A stretch of DNA of 64,000 nt, taken from assembly GCF_900143055.1 (NCBI RefSeq), contig NZ_FRCW01000001.1, forward strand, positions 310,001 through 374,000, read 5' to 3'. The DNA is from Fibrobacter sp. UWR3 (GTDB lineage Bacteria; Fibrobacterota; Fibrobacteria; Fibrobacterales; Fibrobacteraceae). Numbering within the stretch: the stretch's first letter is position 1; the number at the start of each line of letters is the position of its first letter. Below the pieces are notes generated by a model. The model worked only from the letters and a program-made list of their open reading frames with translations, did not search any database and was not told where the DNA came from. Both the position numbers and the translations under genes were made by a program. Below are positions 40,248 to 48,845 of the stretch, piece by piece.

Positions 40248-42749
40248 ATGCGAAAGAAATTTCAGATTAGGAACCTCCTTGCAGTCGGGACACTTTGCCT
40301 TGGGCTCTATGCCTGTTCCTCCGATGAAGGTAGCGACAGCCCGGTTGTTCCTCCGTTATCGGGTGACGATCCCTCTTCTAGCGATTCCCAGCCGGGTTCG
40401 GATAAACCGGGTTCCTCGTCTGCGATTGAAATCGACACCGTTCGCAAGATTGTTAATGGTGATACAATCTTTGACACGGTTCATGTCGTTGTGCCCAAGG
40501 ATACGACGCCCCACTGGGTGGGCAACTCTGCACTCCGCATTACTGAAATTTCCCCGCTGAACCTTTCGTGGCTGGATGAATCCGGCGAGGACCCCGCATG
40601 GGTGGAAATATACAACGCGGGCGATGTCGCTGCGAACCTGAAGGGTTATGCGCTTGTCGAAAGCCTTGAGAAGCCCCGCAAGTGGGTTTTCGGCGACGAG
40701 CTTATCGCTGCGAAGTCCTTCCGCATCGTGTTCTGCGACAAGAAGAATATTACCGAAGTCAAGGGCGCAGATAACGGCGACATGCACGCCCGTACCCACA
40801 CCAGCTGGAAGATGGACAAGGCCGGCGGAACGGTTTACCTGATCGATGCCGCCTACGGCATCCGCGATTCCGTTGCATTCCCCGAAATCACGAAGGGTGA
40901 CCTGAGCTGGGGTATTACCGACGGTGGCATCTGGAAGTATTTCGACAAGCCGACTCCCGAAAAGCCCAATACCGGCTCGACCGCTTATGACGCGCTTGCT
41001 CCGGAACTCGACCTGAGCCAGATCAAGGGCGGTTTCTACAATGATCCGGTAACAATCAATCCGCCGTCCCTGCCGAGTGGCGTGAAGCTGCGCTGCACCG
41101 AGGACGGCTCCGCTCCGGGCGCGAACTCCCAGGAATTCAATTCTGCAAAGACGTTCGACAAGAACACGACGCTCCGTTGCGCCGTCTTCAAGGATGGCTC
41201 GCTCAGCACGCAGGTGGTCACGAAGACGTTCTTTGTGGGCGAACAGGTGAACATGCCCGTGGTGGCGGTGAGCGTGAATCCGGATTTCTTCAACAAGCAT
41301 TACATTCAGCCGGAACCTGGCCACACGAACGCAAGCAGCCCGGAATCGGCTCCCTCTGGCCTGTACGAGGATGTCGAATTCCCTGTGCACGTGGAATACT
41401 TCCCCAACGGCAGTTCCTCGGACAAGTCTGCATGGGATATCGAAGCGGGAATTTCCATGATGGGTAACTACAGCCGTCTGGAACGCAAGAAGTCCGTCGC
41501 TATCGTGATGAGGGAAGAATACCAGGATGGCTGGCTGCATTACTCTCTGTTCGATACACGCAAGAGCGAAAACGACAAGTACAAGGGATTCAACCTCCGC
41601 AACAATGGTAACCGTTTTGTGAGCGACTACTTTGCCGATGCCCTGGGTGGTGCAATCCTTGAAGGCAGCGGTGTCGATTACCAGCGCAGCCGCCAGGTGG
41701 TGGTGTTCTACAACGGCAAGTACTTCGGCATCCACGACATGCGCGAACGTTTCAACAAGAACTATGTCGAATCGAACTACGGCATCGAGGCTTCTACCGT
41801 GACGATGGTCAAGCACCTTACCGAGACGGTTACGGCAAGCAATGGTACGCCCGACGAGTACATCTCCATGCTTGAACTTGCCGCGGACAACGATTTCAGT
41901 GGCGACAACAATGCATCCTATGCACAGCTCAAGACGATGATGGATGTCGGCAACTTTGCAGATTACATGGCTGCCGAGATGTATATCCATAACGGTGACT
42001 GGCCGAACAACAACGTGCGTGCCTGGCGCAGCCCGGATAACATGTGGAAGTTCATGGTTTACGACCTTGACCACGGATTCAACTGGGATTGGAACGTGCA
42101 GGGCTTTGGCCAGAGTACGAACATGTTTGACTGGGTCAAGCAGGGTGGCCGTAGCAGTGGCAAGTGCTATACGAGCAACGACAAGGCCTTCACGGGCGAC
42201 AAGAGACACTGCTTCCACGTGTTCTACGTACGCCTCATCAAGAATCCCGACTTCAAGCGCCTGTTCCTCAACCATGCTGCCGTCATGTTGCAGAATTACC
42301 TAAACGCCGATGTCATCGAGAAGGTCCGTGCGAAGATGGCGGGCTCGATTGATGAAACCGAAGCGGAAAGGGATTTGGCGGCAAATGGCCAGAAGGAGCG
42401 CGGCTACGGTTCGTTCACCGTATCGAATTCGAGCATAACGGAATGGGCTCGCCAGCGCGACAGCGATATGCTGCAGCAGTACAAGAGCGAGTTTGGCCTG
42501 GGCGAAATGGTCAATATGACGATTTCGTCGAACGGGAACGGCTCCGTGCTGATGGAAGGCATGAAGCTCCCGGGTAGCACCGCAACTTCTACCAAGTACA
42601 CGGGCAAGTTCTTTAGCGGAAACCAGATGGAGGTGACAGCTGTGCCTTCGAATGGGGCCGTGTTTACCGGATGGTCTGACGGTTCTACTGACAACCCGCA
42701 CCTCGTGAACATCACGGAAGGTTCGACGATTACGGCCAACTTTAAGTAA
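40248..42749 (+). CDS. Multi-domain CotH lipoprotein (lamin-tail, chitobiase-like, CotH, InlB-like repeat)
   Basis: This 833-residue lipoprotein has a lipobox ending at Cys23 (LGLYAC) and a Ser/Pro/Gly-rich linker. Domains in order: a lamin-tail-like domain (about residues 90-210: LRITEISPLNLSW, DPAWVEIYNAGDVAANLKGY), a chitobiase C-terminal-like segment (about 245-330: GGFYNDPVTINPP, VKLRCTEDGSAP), a CotH domain (about 335-690: GISMMGNYSRLERKKS, VVFYNGKYFGIHDMRERF, WKFMVYDLDHGFNWDW) and a C-terminal InlB-type beta repeat (about 755-833: NGNGSVLMEG, SNGAVFTGWSDGSTDN). The layout suits an outer-membrane or surface protein modifying or binding an extracellular polymer. The ATG at 40248 is used rather than the TTG at 40242. 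The role of the kinase-like domain is inferred from family only. Confidence 0.88.
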   Translation: MRKKFQIRNLLAVGTLCLGLYACSSDEGSDSPVVPPLSGDDPSSSDSQPGSDKPGSSSAIEIDTVRKIVNGDTIFDTVHVVVPKDTTPHWVGNSALRITEISPLNLSWLDESGEDPAWVEIYNAGDVAANLKGYALVESLEKPRKWVFGDELIAAKSFRIVFCDKKNITEVKGADNGDMHARTHTSWKMDKAGGTVYLIDAAYGIRDSVAFPEITKGDLSWGITDGGIWKYFDKPTPEKPNTGSTAYDALAPELDLSQIKGGFYNDPVTINPPSLPSGVKLRCTEDGSAPGANSQEFNSAKTFDKNTTLRCAVFKDGSLSTQVVTKTFFVGEQVNMPVVAVSVNPDFFNKHYIQPEPGHTNASSPESAPSGLYEDVEFPVHVEYFPNGSSSDKSAWDIEAGISMMGNYSRLERKKSVAIVMREEYQDGWLHYSLFDTRKSENDKYKGFNLRNNGNRFVSDYFADALGGAILEGSGVDYQRSRQVVVFYNGKYFGIHDMRERFNKNYVESNYGIEASTVTMVKHLTETVTASNGTPDEYISMLELAADNDFSGDNNASYAQLKTMMDVGNFADYMAAEMYIHNGDWPNNNVRAWRSPDNMWKFMVYDLDHGFNWDWNVQGFGQSTNMFDWVKQGGRSSGKCYTSNDKAFTGDKRHCFHVFYVRLIKNPDFKRLFLNHAAVMLQNYLNADVIEKVRAKMAGSIDETEAERDLAANGQKERGYGSFTVSNSSITEWARQRDSDMLQQYKSEFGLGEMVNMTISSNGNGSVLMEGMKLPGSTATSTKYTGKFFSGNQMEVTAVPSNGAVFTGWSDGSTDNPHLVNITEGSTITANFK

Positions 42750-42773
42750 GGCTTTCGCTTGACGATGGAATTG

Positions 42774-42800
42774 CGCGGGCTTTTAAGTCCGCGTTTTTGT
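42774..42800 (+). terminator. Terminator after the second CotH gene
   Basis: CGCGGGCTT and AAGTCCGCG form a nine-pair stem (one G-U), followed by TTTTTG. Confidence 0.8.
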
Positions 42801-42850
42801 TTATCGTGCGAATGTTTGTCACGGGTACGTGAATGCCCGCGGGATATTTC

Positions 42851-42858
42851 TAGATTTG
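42851..42858 (+). promoter_or_regulatory. TAGATTTG box five bases before menG
   Basis: The box is followed by TGCGC and the ATG at 42864, with no ribosome binding site; a leaderless operon start is likely. Confidence 0.45.
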
Positions 42859-42863
42859 TGCGC

Positions 42864-43565
42864 ATGAATAGCCCCGTGCGAAAGATGTTCGACGGTATCG
42901 CGAACCGCTACGATTTCTTGAACCACTTCTTGAGTTGTGGCCAGGATATCTTGTGGCGCCGTGCGTGCTGCCGCGAGATTCGGCGGATGCGCCCCGGAAA
43001 ACGCTTGCTGGACCTGTGTGGCGGTACGGGCGATTTTGCGGTTACGTACGAGAAGTTCAACGGCGTGCAGGACGTGGCCATTCTGGGCGATTTTTCGTAT
43101 GGCATGCTGAAGGGCGCCGCGGGCAAGAAGACGACTGCGGTTCCCGTGCAGCTCGATGCGATGAAGATGCCGTTTGCGGACGGCTCGTTCGACGTGATTC
43201 TGAACGGGTTCGGGATGCGCAACCTGCCCGATGCGGAGGGCGGCCTGAAGGAATCCGCACGCGTGCTCACGGATGGCGGCTACCTGCAGGTGCTTGAATT
43301 TTTCTCCCCGCGGAACGTGTTTAACAAGTTTTTCTACAAGGCGCTGGCCCCGCTGTTTATCCCGGTGCTGGGAGCTTTTTTCAGCAAGCGCGATGCGTAT
43401 GAATATCTGGTGAATTCCATATTGCGTTTTTTGCCGGTGGCGGACTTTGTGGCGCTCGCCGAAAGGAACGGCTTCGAGCTTGTGCACGTGAAGCCCTGTT
43501 TTTTCGGGGTGGCGTACCGTGTGCTTCTGCGCCGGAAGTCTATTCCGGCGGGAGGTGATGCGTGA
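42864..43565 (+). CDS. menG: Demethylmenaquinone methyltransferase
   Basis: This 233-residue SAM-dependent enzyme belongs to the UbiE/MenG family: VRKMFDGIANRYDFLNHFLS at the start, the SAM loop LLDLCGGTGDFAV, DAMKMPFADGSFDVILNGFGMRNL, and the end GFELVHVKPCFFGVAYRVLL. It methylates demethylmenaquinone, the last step of menaquinone synthesis. The start at 42864 gives the standard N-terminus; a longer frame covers the terminator. The stop overlaps the next gene's GTG by four bases, so menG, the UbiX-type gene and the UbiA-type gene form one operon. Confidence 0.92.
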   Translation: MNSPVRKMFDGIANRYDFLNHFLSCGQDILWRRACCREIRRMRPGKRLLDLCGGTGDFAVTYEKFNGVQDVAILGDFSYGMLKGAAGKKTTAVPVQLDAMKMPFADGSFDVILNGFGMRNLPDAEGGLKESARVLTDGGYLQVLEFFSPRNVFNKFFYKALAPLFIPVLGAFFSKRDAYEYLVNSILRFLPVADFVALAERNGFELVHVKPCFFGVAYRVLLRRKSIPAGGDA

Positions 43566-44188
43566 GCCGCTATATCCTCGGAGTGACGGGGGCCAGCGGG
43601 GCGATATATGCTACCCGCACGGCGATGCACCTGAAGCGCCTCGGGCATGAGGTTTCGCTTGTGGTGACGGCGCCTGGCTGCGATGTTGTAAAGTTCGAAG
43701 GTCAGCAGGCGCTTTTCGACTATGCGGACCGCACTTTCGATGTCGATGATTTTTTTGCGGAATGCGCGAGCGGGTCTGCCGACTATGCAGGCATGGCTGT
43801 GGTGCCCTGCTCCATGGGCACGCTCGGTCGCATCGCTGCAGGGACCTCGGACAACCTGCTGGTACGCAGTGCGGACGTATGCCTCAAGGAACGCCGCTCC
43901 CTGGTAATTGTCCCCCGTGAGATGCCCTACAACCTGATCCATATCGAGAATATGGCGCGCGTGACGCGGGCGGGCGCTGTGGTGATTCCTGCTTCCCCGC
44001 AGTTCTATAGCAAGCCTGCAAGCATCGAGGAACTCGTGGATACTGTTGTCGCGAAAATCCTGAAACATCTGGGTGCGGCGTCGGCGGAAGACTGCGCCGA
44101 GATTGTGAAACCATGGAATAGTTCCGCCAGTCAGAAATTGCCCGCGGATGGCGGGTCGCAAAATGTGCTCGGGGGCCCTATATGCTGA
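43562..44188 (+). CDS. UbiX-family flavin prenyltransferase
   Basis: This 208-residue protein starts YILGVTGASGAIYATRTAMHL, the UbiX/Pad1 signature. It has VVPCSMGTLGRIAAGTSDNLLVRSADVCLKERR and the family's 'LVIVPREMPYN' and 'MARVTRAGAVVIPASPQFYS' blocks. UbiX makes prenylated FMN, the cofactor of UbiD-type decarboxylases; in the futalosine menaquinone route the pair removes the carboxylate of the naphthoate ring. The matching UbiD-like gene is not in this window. It starts with GTG overlapping menG and overlaps the following UbiA-type gene by seven bases. Confidence 0.93.
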   Translation: MSRYILGVTGASGAIYATRTAMHLKRLGHEVSLVVTAPGCDVVKFEGQQALFDYADRTFDVDDFFAECASGSADYAGMAVVPCSMGTLGRIAAGTSDNLLVRSADVCLKERRSLVIVPREMPYNLIHIENMARVTRAGAVVIPASPQFYSKPASIEELVDTVVAKILKHLGAASAEDCAEIVKPWNSSASQKLPADGGSQNVLGGPIC

Positions 44189-45075
44189 AGAAGATATTAG
44201 AATTCGGGCACATGGTGCGCTTTAGCCATTCGCTTTTCGCGATGCCCTTCGCGCTTGGTTCCATGTGGGTGGCGGCGAACGGGTTCCGCGACATGACTGC
44301 TGCCGAGACTGCACGCATCGTGCTCCTGATTGTCGGTTGCATGGTGACCGCCCGCAACAGCGCGATGAGTTTCAACCGCATTGCCGATGCCGATATCGAC
44401 GCGAAAAACCCACGTACGGCGAAGCGCCACCTGCCTGCGGGCCGCCTTTCGAAAAAATCGGTAATTGCGTTCCTTGCCATAAACGGCGTGCTGTTCGTTG
44501 CGTTCGCGTTCCTGTTGCAGCCTCTCGCAGGCATGCTCGCCTTGCCGGTATGGCTTTTGCTGCTTTCCTATTCCTACTGGAAGCGTTTCAGCTGGCTATG
44601 CCACTGGTTCTTGGGGTTTGCGATAGGGATGAGCCCGCTCGGCGCCTGGATTGCCATTCGGGGCGAGTTTGCGGTGTTCCCGATATTCTTGCTCGTGATT
44701 CTCATGCTCTGGATGGGCGGCTTTGACATCATCTACGCCACGCAGGACGAGGAAATTGACCGCCAGATGGGACTGCATTCCGTGCCCGCGCGTTTTGGCC
44801 GCAAGCGCGCCCTGCAAATTGCCTTCTGGAGCCACATTGCCATGCTCGCGCTCTGCGTAGCCTTCGGGTTCGTATGGAATATGGGTATCCCCTGGTGGGT
44901 GGTGACCGGGCTCATGGCCGCAGCAGTTCTTTATATTCATTTGTTCAGAAAATCCGATGACCTGGATGCCATGAACCGCGATTTTTTCCTGGCGAATGTC
45001 GCGATAAGCGTGCTTGTGATGGCGGGGCTCATCGTGTGGATTTGCATGGGAGGTGACGTCAATGCCCTTTATTAA
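44182..45075 (+). CDS. mqnP: UbiA-family prenyltransferase of menaquinone synthesis (MqnP-type)
   Basis: This 297-residue membrane protein has about eight or nine helices and the two Asp-rich motifs of UbiA enzymes: NRIADADIDAKNPRT (NxxxDxxxD) near residue 70 and DIIYATQDEEIDRQMG near residue 183. It opens LEFGHMVRFSHSLFAMPFAL, typical of the 4-hydroxybenzoate/MqnP branch. It attaches the polyprenyl chain to the ring. Which substrate is used is inferred from the futalosine genes at 17-19 kb and from menG and the UbiX-type gene in the same operon. Confidence 0.88.
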   Translation: MLKKILEFGHMVRFSHSLFAMPFALGSMWVAANGFRDMTAAETARIVLLIVGCMVTARNSAMSFNRIADADIDAKNPRTAKRHLPAGRLSKKSVIAFLAINGVLFVAFAFLLQPLAGMLALPVWLLLLSYSYWKRFSWLCHWFLGFAIGMSPLGAWIAIRGEFAVFPIFLLVILMLWMGGFDIIYATQDEEIDRQMGLHSVPARFGRKRALQIAFWSHIAMLALCVAFGFVWNMGIPWWVVTGLMAAAVLYIHLFRKSDDLDAMNRDFFLANVAISVLVMAGLIVWICMGGDVNALY

Positions 45076-45289
45076 GAAAACCGACGGAAAGTTCACGACC
45101 GAAGACAAGGTCAAGATGTTCCAGCAGATGGGAAGCGTGGGCGCGGTGATTGCCGTCGTGTTCGTGATTCTTATAGAGTCGGGCGTTGCGGGTGACAAGA
45201 CTCCGCTTGCCGAGATGGGGCTTACCGCGATGATCGTGGTGCTCGCCGTATCGCTCATCGGGAGTATGTACTTTAAGCGGAAACTGTAG
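45062..45289 (+). CDS. Small membrane protein after the menaquinone operon
   Basis: This 75-residue protein has a charged start (MPFIKKTDGKFTTEDKVKMF) and two membrane helices (about residues 25-42 and 52-70), ending FKRKL. It overlaps the end of the UbiA-type gene by 14 bases and has a GGGAGG ribosome binding site inside it. The family is unknown to me. Co-expression with the quinone operon suggests a link to the membrane or to quinone enzymes, but this is inference. Confidence 0.65.
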   Translation: MPFIKKTDGKFTTEDKVKMFQQMGSVGAVIAVVFVILIESGVAGDKTPLAEMGLTAMIVVLAVSLIGSMYFKRKL

Positions 45290-45290
45290 G

Positions 45291-46193
45291 CTAGATTTCC
45301 AGATCTGCGGAATAAACGGTTTCCATAGTCCCGTCATCGCATTCGAATAGCAGGCTGCCATCGGCGTTCATGTCGATGATGCGGCCTGTTTTCTTTATGG
45401 CGCCTGTGCCGCTGTCGCGGTTTTCATCGGTGCAATGGTTGTTCACGACGACGGTCCCGCGGGCGCCTATAAACTGGTCCATCTTGCGCCAGGCGGCGAC
45501 CCACGGCGATATCCCGAAGGCGCGGAACTGCCCGATGGCGCGTTCCAGGCTTGCGATAAGCGACTGCAACAGTTTTTCACGGTTGACGCTTTGCCCGCAG
45601 ATATCCCTGAGGGTGGTGACGGCGCGCCCGAGGTGCGCGTAGTCTGCGGGGTCGCTGTTCACGTTGATGCCTACCCCCATGCTGATGGCGGGAGCAGGCG
45701 GAATGTTAGTGGAGATCCCCGCCTTCGCGGGGATGACAGTTCTTTTTATATAAACTAATTCAGCGAGTATCCCGCAGAACTTGTGCTTGCCGCACAGGAT
45801 GTCGTTCGGCCACTTGACGGTGATTTTCCCGATGTCGCTGTTGCCAAGCCCTTGCGCGTTGGAACTTTCTTGCAGGTCGCGGAATACTTCGGCGAATGTG
45901 AGCGATGCAACCTGCGTGATTTGCGGGGCCGAAGCAAGCGGAATACCTTCCAGCGGGATGATGATATTGAAGTAAAGGTTCTTGCCGGCGGGGGAGGCCC
46001 ATGTGCGTTCGTGACGCCCGCGGCCGGCTGTCTGCGTGTCGGCGACAATGAGCGTGCCGGGTACGATTTCACCCGCGGAGGCGCGTGCCTTCATCAGGCT
46101 ATGCGTGCTTTCTAGGGAAGCGAAAAGAAATGCAGGTGCGTCGCCAAATCCGCACAGGTGCCACTCATTAAAATTACGTTCGCAAGAAAACAT
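45291..46193 (-). CDS. birA: Biotin--[acetyl-CoA-carboxylase] ligase BirA (catalytic type) with repeat-derived insert
   Basis: This 300-residue protein lacks the N-terminal DNA-binding domain of E. coli BirA, so it is ligase only. Signatures are TQTAGRGRHERTWASPAGKNLYFNI (biotinyl-AMP loop), KWPNDILCGKHKFCGILAEL, GVGINVN and a C-terminal SH3-like end. Between the strand GILAEL and MGVGINVN is an insert, VYIKRTVIPAKAGISTN, encoded by a palindrome ATCCCCGC-N4-GCGGGGAT (45715-45734) with flanking bases. Similar in-frame palindromes elsewhere give VIPAKAGI-type peptides. Start: the ATG at 46193, with a GAGG upstream; a TTG at 46217 is possible. Function should survive since the insert is in a loop. 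Confidence 0.88.
   Translation of the reverse strand: MFSCERNFNEWHLCGFGDAPAFLFASLESTHSLMKARASAGEIVPGTLIVADTQTAGRGRHERTWASPAGKNLYFNIIIPLEGIPLASAPQITQVASLTFAEVFRDLQESSNAQGLGNSDIGKITVKWPNDILCGKHKFCGILAELVYIKRTVIPAKAGISTNIPPAPAISMGVGINVNSDPADYAHLGRAVTTLRDICGQSVNREKLLQSLIASLERAIGQFRAFGISPWVAAWRKMDQFIGARGTVVVNNHCTDENRDSGTGAIKKTGRIIDMNADGSLLFECDDGTMETVYSADLEI
45715..45737. repeat. Palindromic repeat inside birA
   Basis: ATCCCCGC-CTTC-GCGGGGAT followed by GAC; on the minus strand it reads GTCATCCCCGCGAAGG and so on, a classic dispersed palindrome. The stem is identical to the terminator stem at 10410-10429. Confidence 0.8.
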
Positions 46194-46238
46194 ATTCAAG
46201 TGAAGATCCTCGGACAAGCCGGGGATGACGAATCGGGC

Positions 46239-46694
46239 CTATTCTTCGTCTTCCTTCTGCTCCTGCAGTTCCTTGAGGGCTTCTTCGGGGAAGATTGTGA
46301 AGAATTCACGCTTGCGGTCTTCGAAGAGCTGCAGCATGCGTTCCTGTTCGAACTGCTCGCGGTCGATGTTCTGCATAAAGAACTCGTCGCGTGCAAAATC
46401 GCGGGTCGTCATCATCTTCTTCAGGTCATCGGAGATTTCCATGCGGTCCCACAGGATGTAGTACGACTGCACGTCCAGGCTACCGAAGATGTCGACGTTC
46501 AGGTGTATGGAATTTGCCTTGCTGGAATCGACGAGTTCGACCTTTGTTTCGCGCTTTTCGGGACGGAAAATCTGTGCGTCGCTCACGCCTTTCGAGAGAT
46601 CCTGGGGAGGCTCTTCGGCAAATGCGCCAAGTGCGAGAGCACACAGGGTGGCACCGGCAAATGCGAACGTCTTATGTAGTTTCCCGAAAATCAT
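46239..46694 (-). CDS. Periplasmic or secreted protein of unknown function
   Basis: This 151-residue protein starts at the ATG at 46694 and has a signal peptide ending near GAFAEE. The mature part is rich in charged residues and contains KANSIHLNVDIFGSLDVQSYYILWDRM and a helical C-terminal half (REQFEQERMLQLFEDRKREFF) with an acidic end (QEQKEDEE). I recognise no family. A TATATTGT box lies four bases before the ATG and no ribosome binding site is visible. It is followed by birA on the same strand after 45 bases. Confidence 0.65.
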   Translation of the reverse strand: MIFGKLHKTFAFAGATLCALALGAFAEEPPQDLSKGVSDAQIFRPEKRETKVELVDSSKANSIHLNVDIFGSLDVQSYYILWDRMEISDDLKKMMTTRDFARDEFFMQNIDREQFEQERMLQLFEDRKREFFTIFPEEALKELQEQKEDEE

Positions 46695-46782
46695 ATCCAC
46701 AATATAACATCATTTAGGATAAAAGAAAAGTTATTTCTGCGTGCCTGTGATAAAAATCGCATTTTCCGCCGGCACTAGGGGG

Positions 46783-47790
46783 CTAGAGTGCGAGCGGCAT
46801 CCAGGGCTTTACCACGTCGATGGACTTGAGGAGCCCTTGCTTGTTGCGCCTGATGGCTGCTGCGGCAATCATCGCGCCGTTATCGGTGCTGAGGCTCCTG
46901 TCAGGGATGCAGAACCGGATTCCGTGTCTGCCGCAGTAGTCCTGCAGGCGGTTGCGCAGCCATGCGTTCGCGCTTACCCCGCCACCGACGACGAGCGTCT
47001 TCATGCGGGTCTTCTTGAGCGCGTTGATTGTTTTTTCCACAAGACTCCCGACGATTGCATCTTCCAGCGAGGCGCAGATGTCGCACAGGTTTTTCTGGAT
47101 ATATTCCGGGTCGTGCGTCTCGGTGTAGCGCAGCACTGCGGTCTTGAGCCCGCTGAACGAAAATTCGCAGTTGTCGTGCGAGTGGAGCGCCCTCGGGAAT
47201 TCGACGAACTTGCGGTTGCCGTTTTGGCCGAGCCTGCTGATGGTTGCCCCTGCGGGGTACTTGAGGCCGAGCAGTTTGCCACACTTGTCGAACGCTTCGC
47301 CTGCGGCGTCGTCGCGGGTGCGTCCGATGCTCGTGTACTTGAATCCGGGTTCTTCCATCACGAGTTCCGTGTGCCCGCCCGATACGGTGAGCGTGAGGAA
47401 CGGCGGCTCGATATCTGGGTTGCTGAGCCATGCGGCTGCGAGATGGCCCTCGAGGTGGTTGATGCCGTATGCCGGGATGTTTAGGTCGCGGGCGAGGCCC
47501 CTTGCGAAACTCGCCCCTACAAGTAGCGGGCCCATGAGCCCGGGGCCTGTGGTGTAGGCAATCGCGTCGATATCCTTGAGTTCGATACCCGCTTCCTTGA
47601 CGGCGGCCTCCGCGATGGGGGCAATCTTCTGCAGGTGGGCGCGTGCTGCGATTTCGGGAACGACACCGCCGTACAGGGCGTGCTCGTCTATCTGGCTGTA
47701 GAGCGGGTTGGAAATTACCTTGAGGGGGTCGTCCTGCAGTACTGCGCAGGCGGTCTCGTCACAACTGGATTCAATTCCGAGCCAAATCAT
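46783..47790 (-). CDS. tsaD: tRNA N6-adenosine threonylcarbamoyltransferase TsaD
   Basis: TsaD transfers the threonylcarbamoyl group to A37 of tRNAs reading ANN codons. This 335-residue protein begins IWLGIESSCDETACAVL. It has the metal-binding NHLEGHLAAAW, TTGPGLMGPLLVGASFARGLA and late GGGVSANAWLRNRL with NGAMIAAAA. All are expected for the family, and length is typical. Its start overlaps the stop of the YbbR gene upstream by four bases, so both are on one transcript. Confidence 0.96.
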   Translation of the reverse strand: MIWLGIESSCDETACAVLQDDPLKVISNPLYSQIDEHALYGGVVPEIAARAHLQKIAPIAEAAVKEAGIELKDIDAIAYTTGPGLMGPLLVGASFARGLARDLNIPAYGINHLEGHLAAAWLSNPDIEPPFLTLTVSGGHTELVMEEPGFKYTSIGRTRDDAAGEAFDKCGKLLGLKYPAGATISRLGQNGNRKFVEFPRALHSHDNCEFSFSGLKTAVLRYTETHDPEYIQKNLCDICASLEDAIVGSLVEKTINALKKTRMKTLVVGGGVSANAWLRNRLQDYCGRHGIRFCIPDRSLSTDNGAMIAAAAIRRNKQGLLKSIDVVKPWMPLAL

Positions 47791-48803
47791 TCAAGTTTCT
47801 CCTCGGCATCCTCGTCCAGCGAATCGGCGGGTGCGGCGAGTTTCTTGATATCTTGCAGCGACACCTTGTCGGGCGAGAGCTGTATGGCCTTGATGGACAT
47901 CTCGCGGTTCACGCCCGAGGGGAGCGTGAGCTTTACGGTGGGCGTGAGGCTGTCGACATCTTCGATCTGGAAGCGGTTGAATTCCACGAACAGTTCGATG
48001 CTCGTGTTGCTGATGGAATCGAGCGTGCCTTCGCCGCCGGTTATTTCGACGGATACGTTGGGCGGGTTAAGCCTGTACGTTTCACGGTCGAACATGCCGA
48101 TAAGCTGCACCGGGATATCGCGATAGAACTTCTTGCCGATTTTCTGGATGTTGACCGAAATGCTCGTGAGCGAGTCGCCCAGAGATACGTGTGCGGGGAA
48201 CTGCTTGAAATCGAGCGGGATAGAGTACGTCGTGTCATGAACGAGCCCGCTGAACGATACGGAGTCTGTCGGGATTTCGATGATGCGCGTGATGACGTTC
48301 CTTGCGCCGGAAACCGTGATAAAGTCCGGTTCCAGCTTGGGCTCGTCGGTAAGCAGGTAGCCCGTTGCCGCATCGAAGGTGACCATGGAGCGCACGGGCA
48401 CGTTGCGTTCGATTCGCGTGTCGAGGTCTAGGTCTATGAACAGGAGCTGGTTGTCGGGTTCAATGAACTTGATGTTTGAAAAGTTTGGTGCCGAGAAGTT
48501 CTTTTCGCCGATAGGCTTGCGGGTGGCGCCGAGTTCTGCATCCTGGAGGTCCACGATGATGGCCGCTGCGGTCGTATCGCCCTGCATGACCTTGGAACGC
48601 AGGCGCATGAGGTCGAACGGAGCGCCTTCCAGGGTGATGCGCATGGTGTGCGGCGGTTTCGAGGCGATGGCGAGCATTTCCGGGAGTTTCACGAGGCGCA
48701 CGGGGATATCCAGCTCAACCTTGAACGTGTTGAGCGACACGACGTAAAGCCATAGTGCAATCCCGAAGATGAACGCTGTAATCTTTAATGCGATATGTTT
48801 CAT
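47787..48803 (-). CDS. YbbR-like domain protein
   Basis: This 338-residue protein has one N-terminal membrane helix (about residues 3-23: ITAFIFGIALWLYVVSLN). Several YbbR-type beta units follow ('PVRLV..P..L', 'RNVPVRSMVTFDAATGYLLTDEPKLEPDFITVSGA', 'DIPVQLIGM'). YbbR proteins regulate c-di-AMP cyclases in Firmicutes (CdaR); no cyclase gene is adjacent here, so the role is open. The ATG at 48803 starts the protein just before the helix, and a longer frame to 48857 is not needed. It is divergent from ftsX, sharing a short promoter region. Confidence 0.85.
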   Translation of the reverse strand: MKHIALKITAFIFGIALWLYVVSLNTFKVELDIPVRLVKLPEMLAIASKPPHTMRITLEGAPFDLMRLRSKVMQGDTTAAAIIVDLQDAELGATRKPIGEKNFSAPNFSNIKFIEPDNQLLFIDLDLDTRIERNVPVRSMVTFDAATGYLLTDEPKLEPDFITVSGARNVITRIIEIPTDSVSFSGLVHDTTYSIPLDFKQFPAHVSLGDSLTSISVNIQKIGKKFYRDIPVQLIGMFDRETYRLNPPNVSVEITGGEGTLDSISNTSIELFVEFNRFQIEDVDSLTPTVKLTLPSGVNREMSIKAIQLSPDKVSLQDIKKLAAPADSLDEDAEEKLE

Positions 48804-48845
48804 AGATGCCCCGTGAAGCATTGAAAATTTAGTTATATTCAACGC

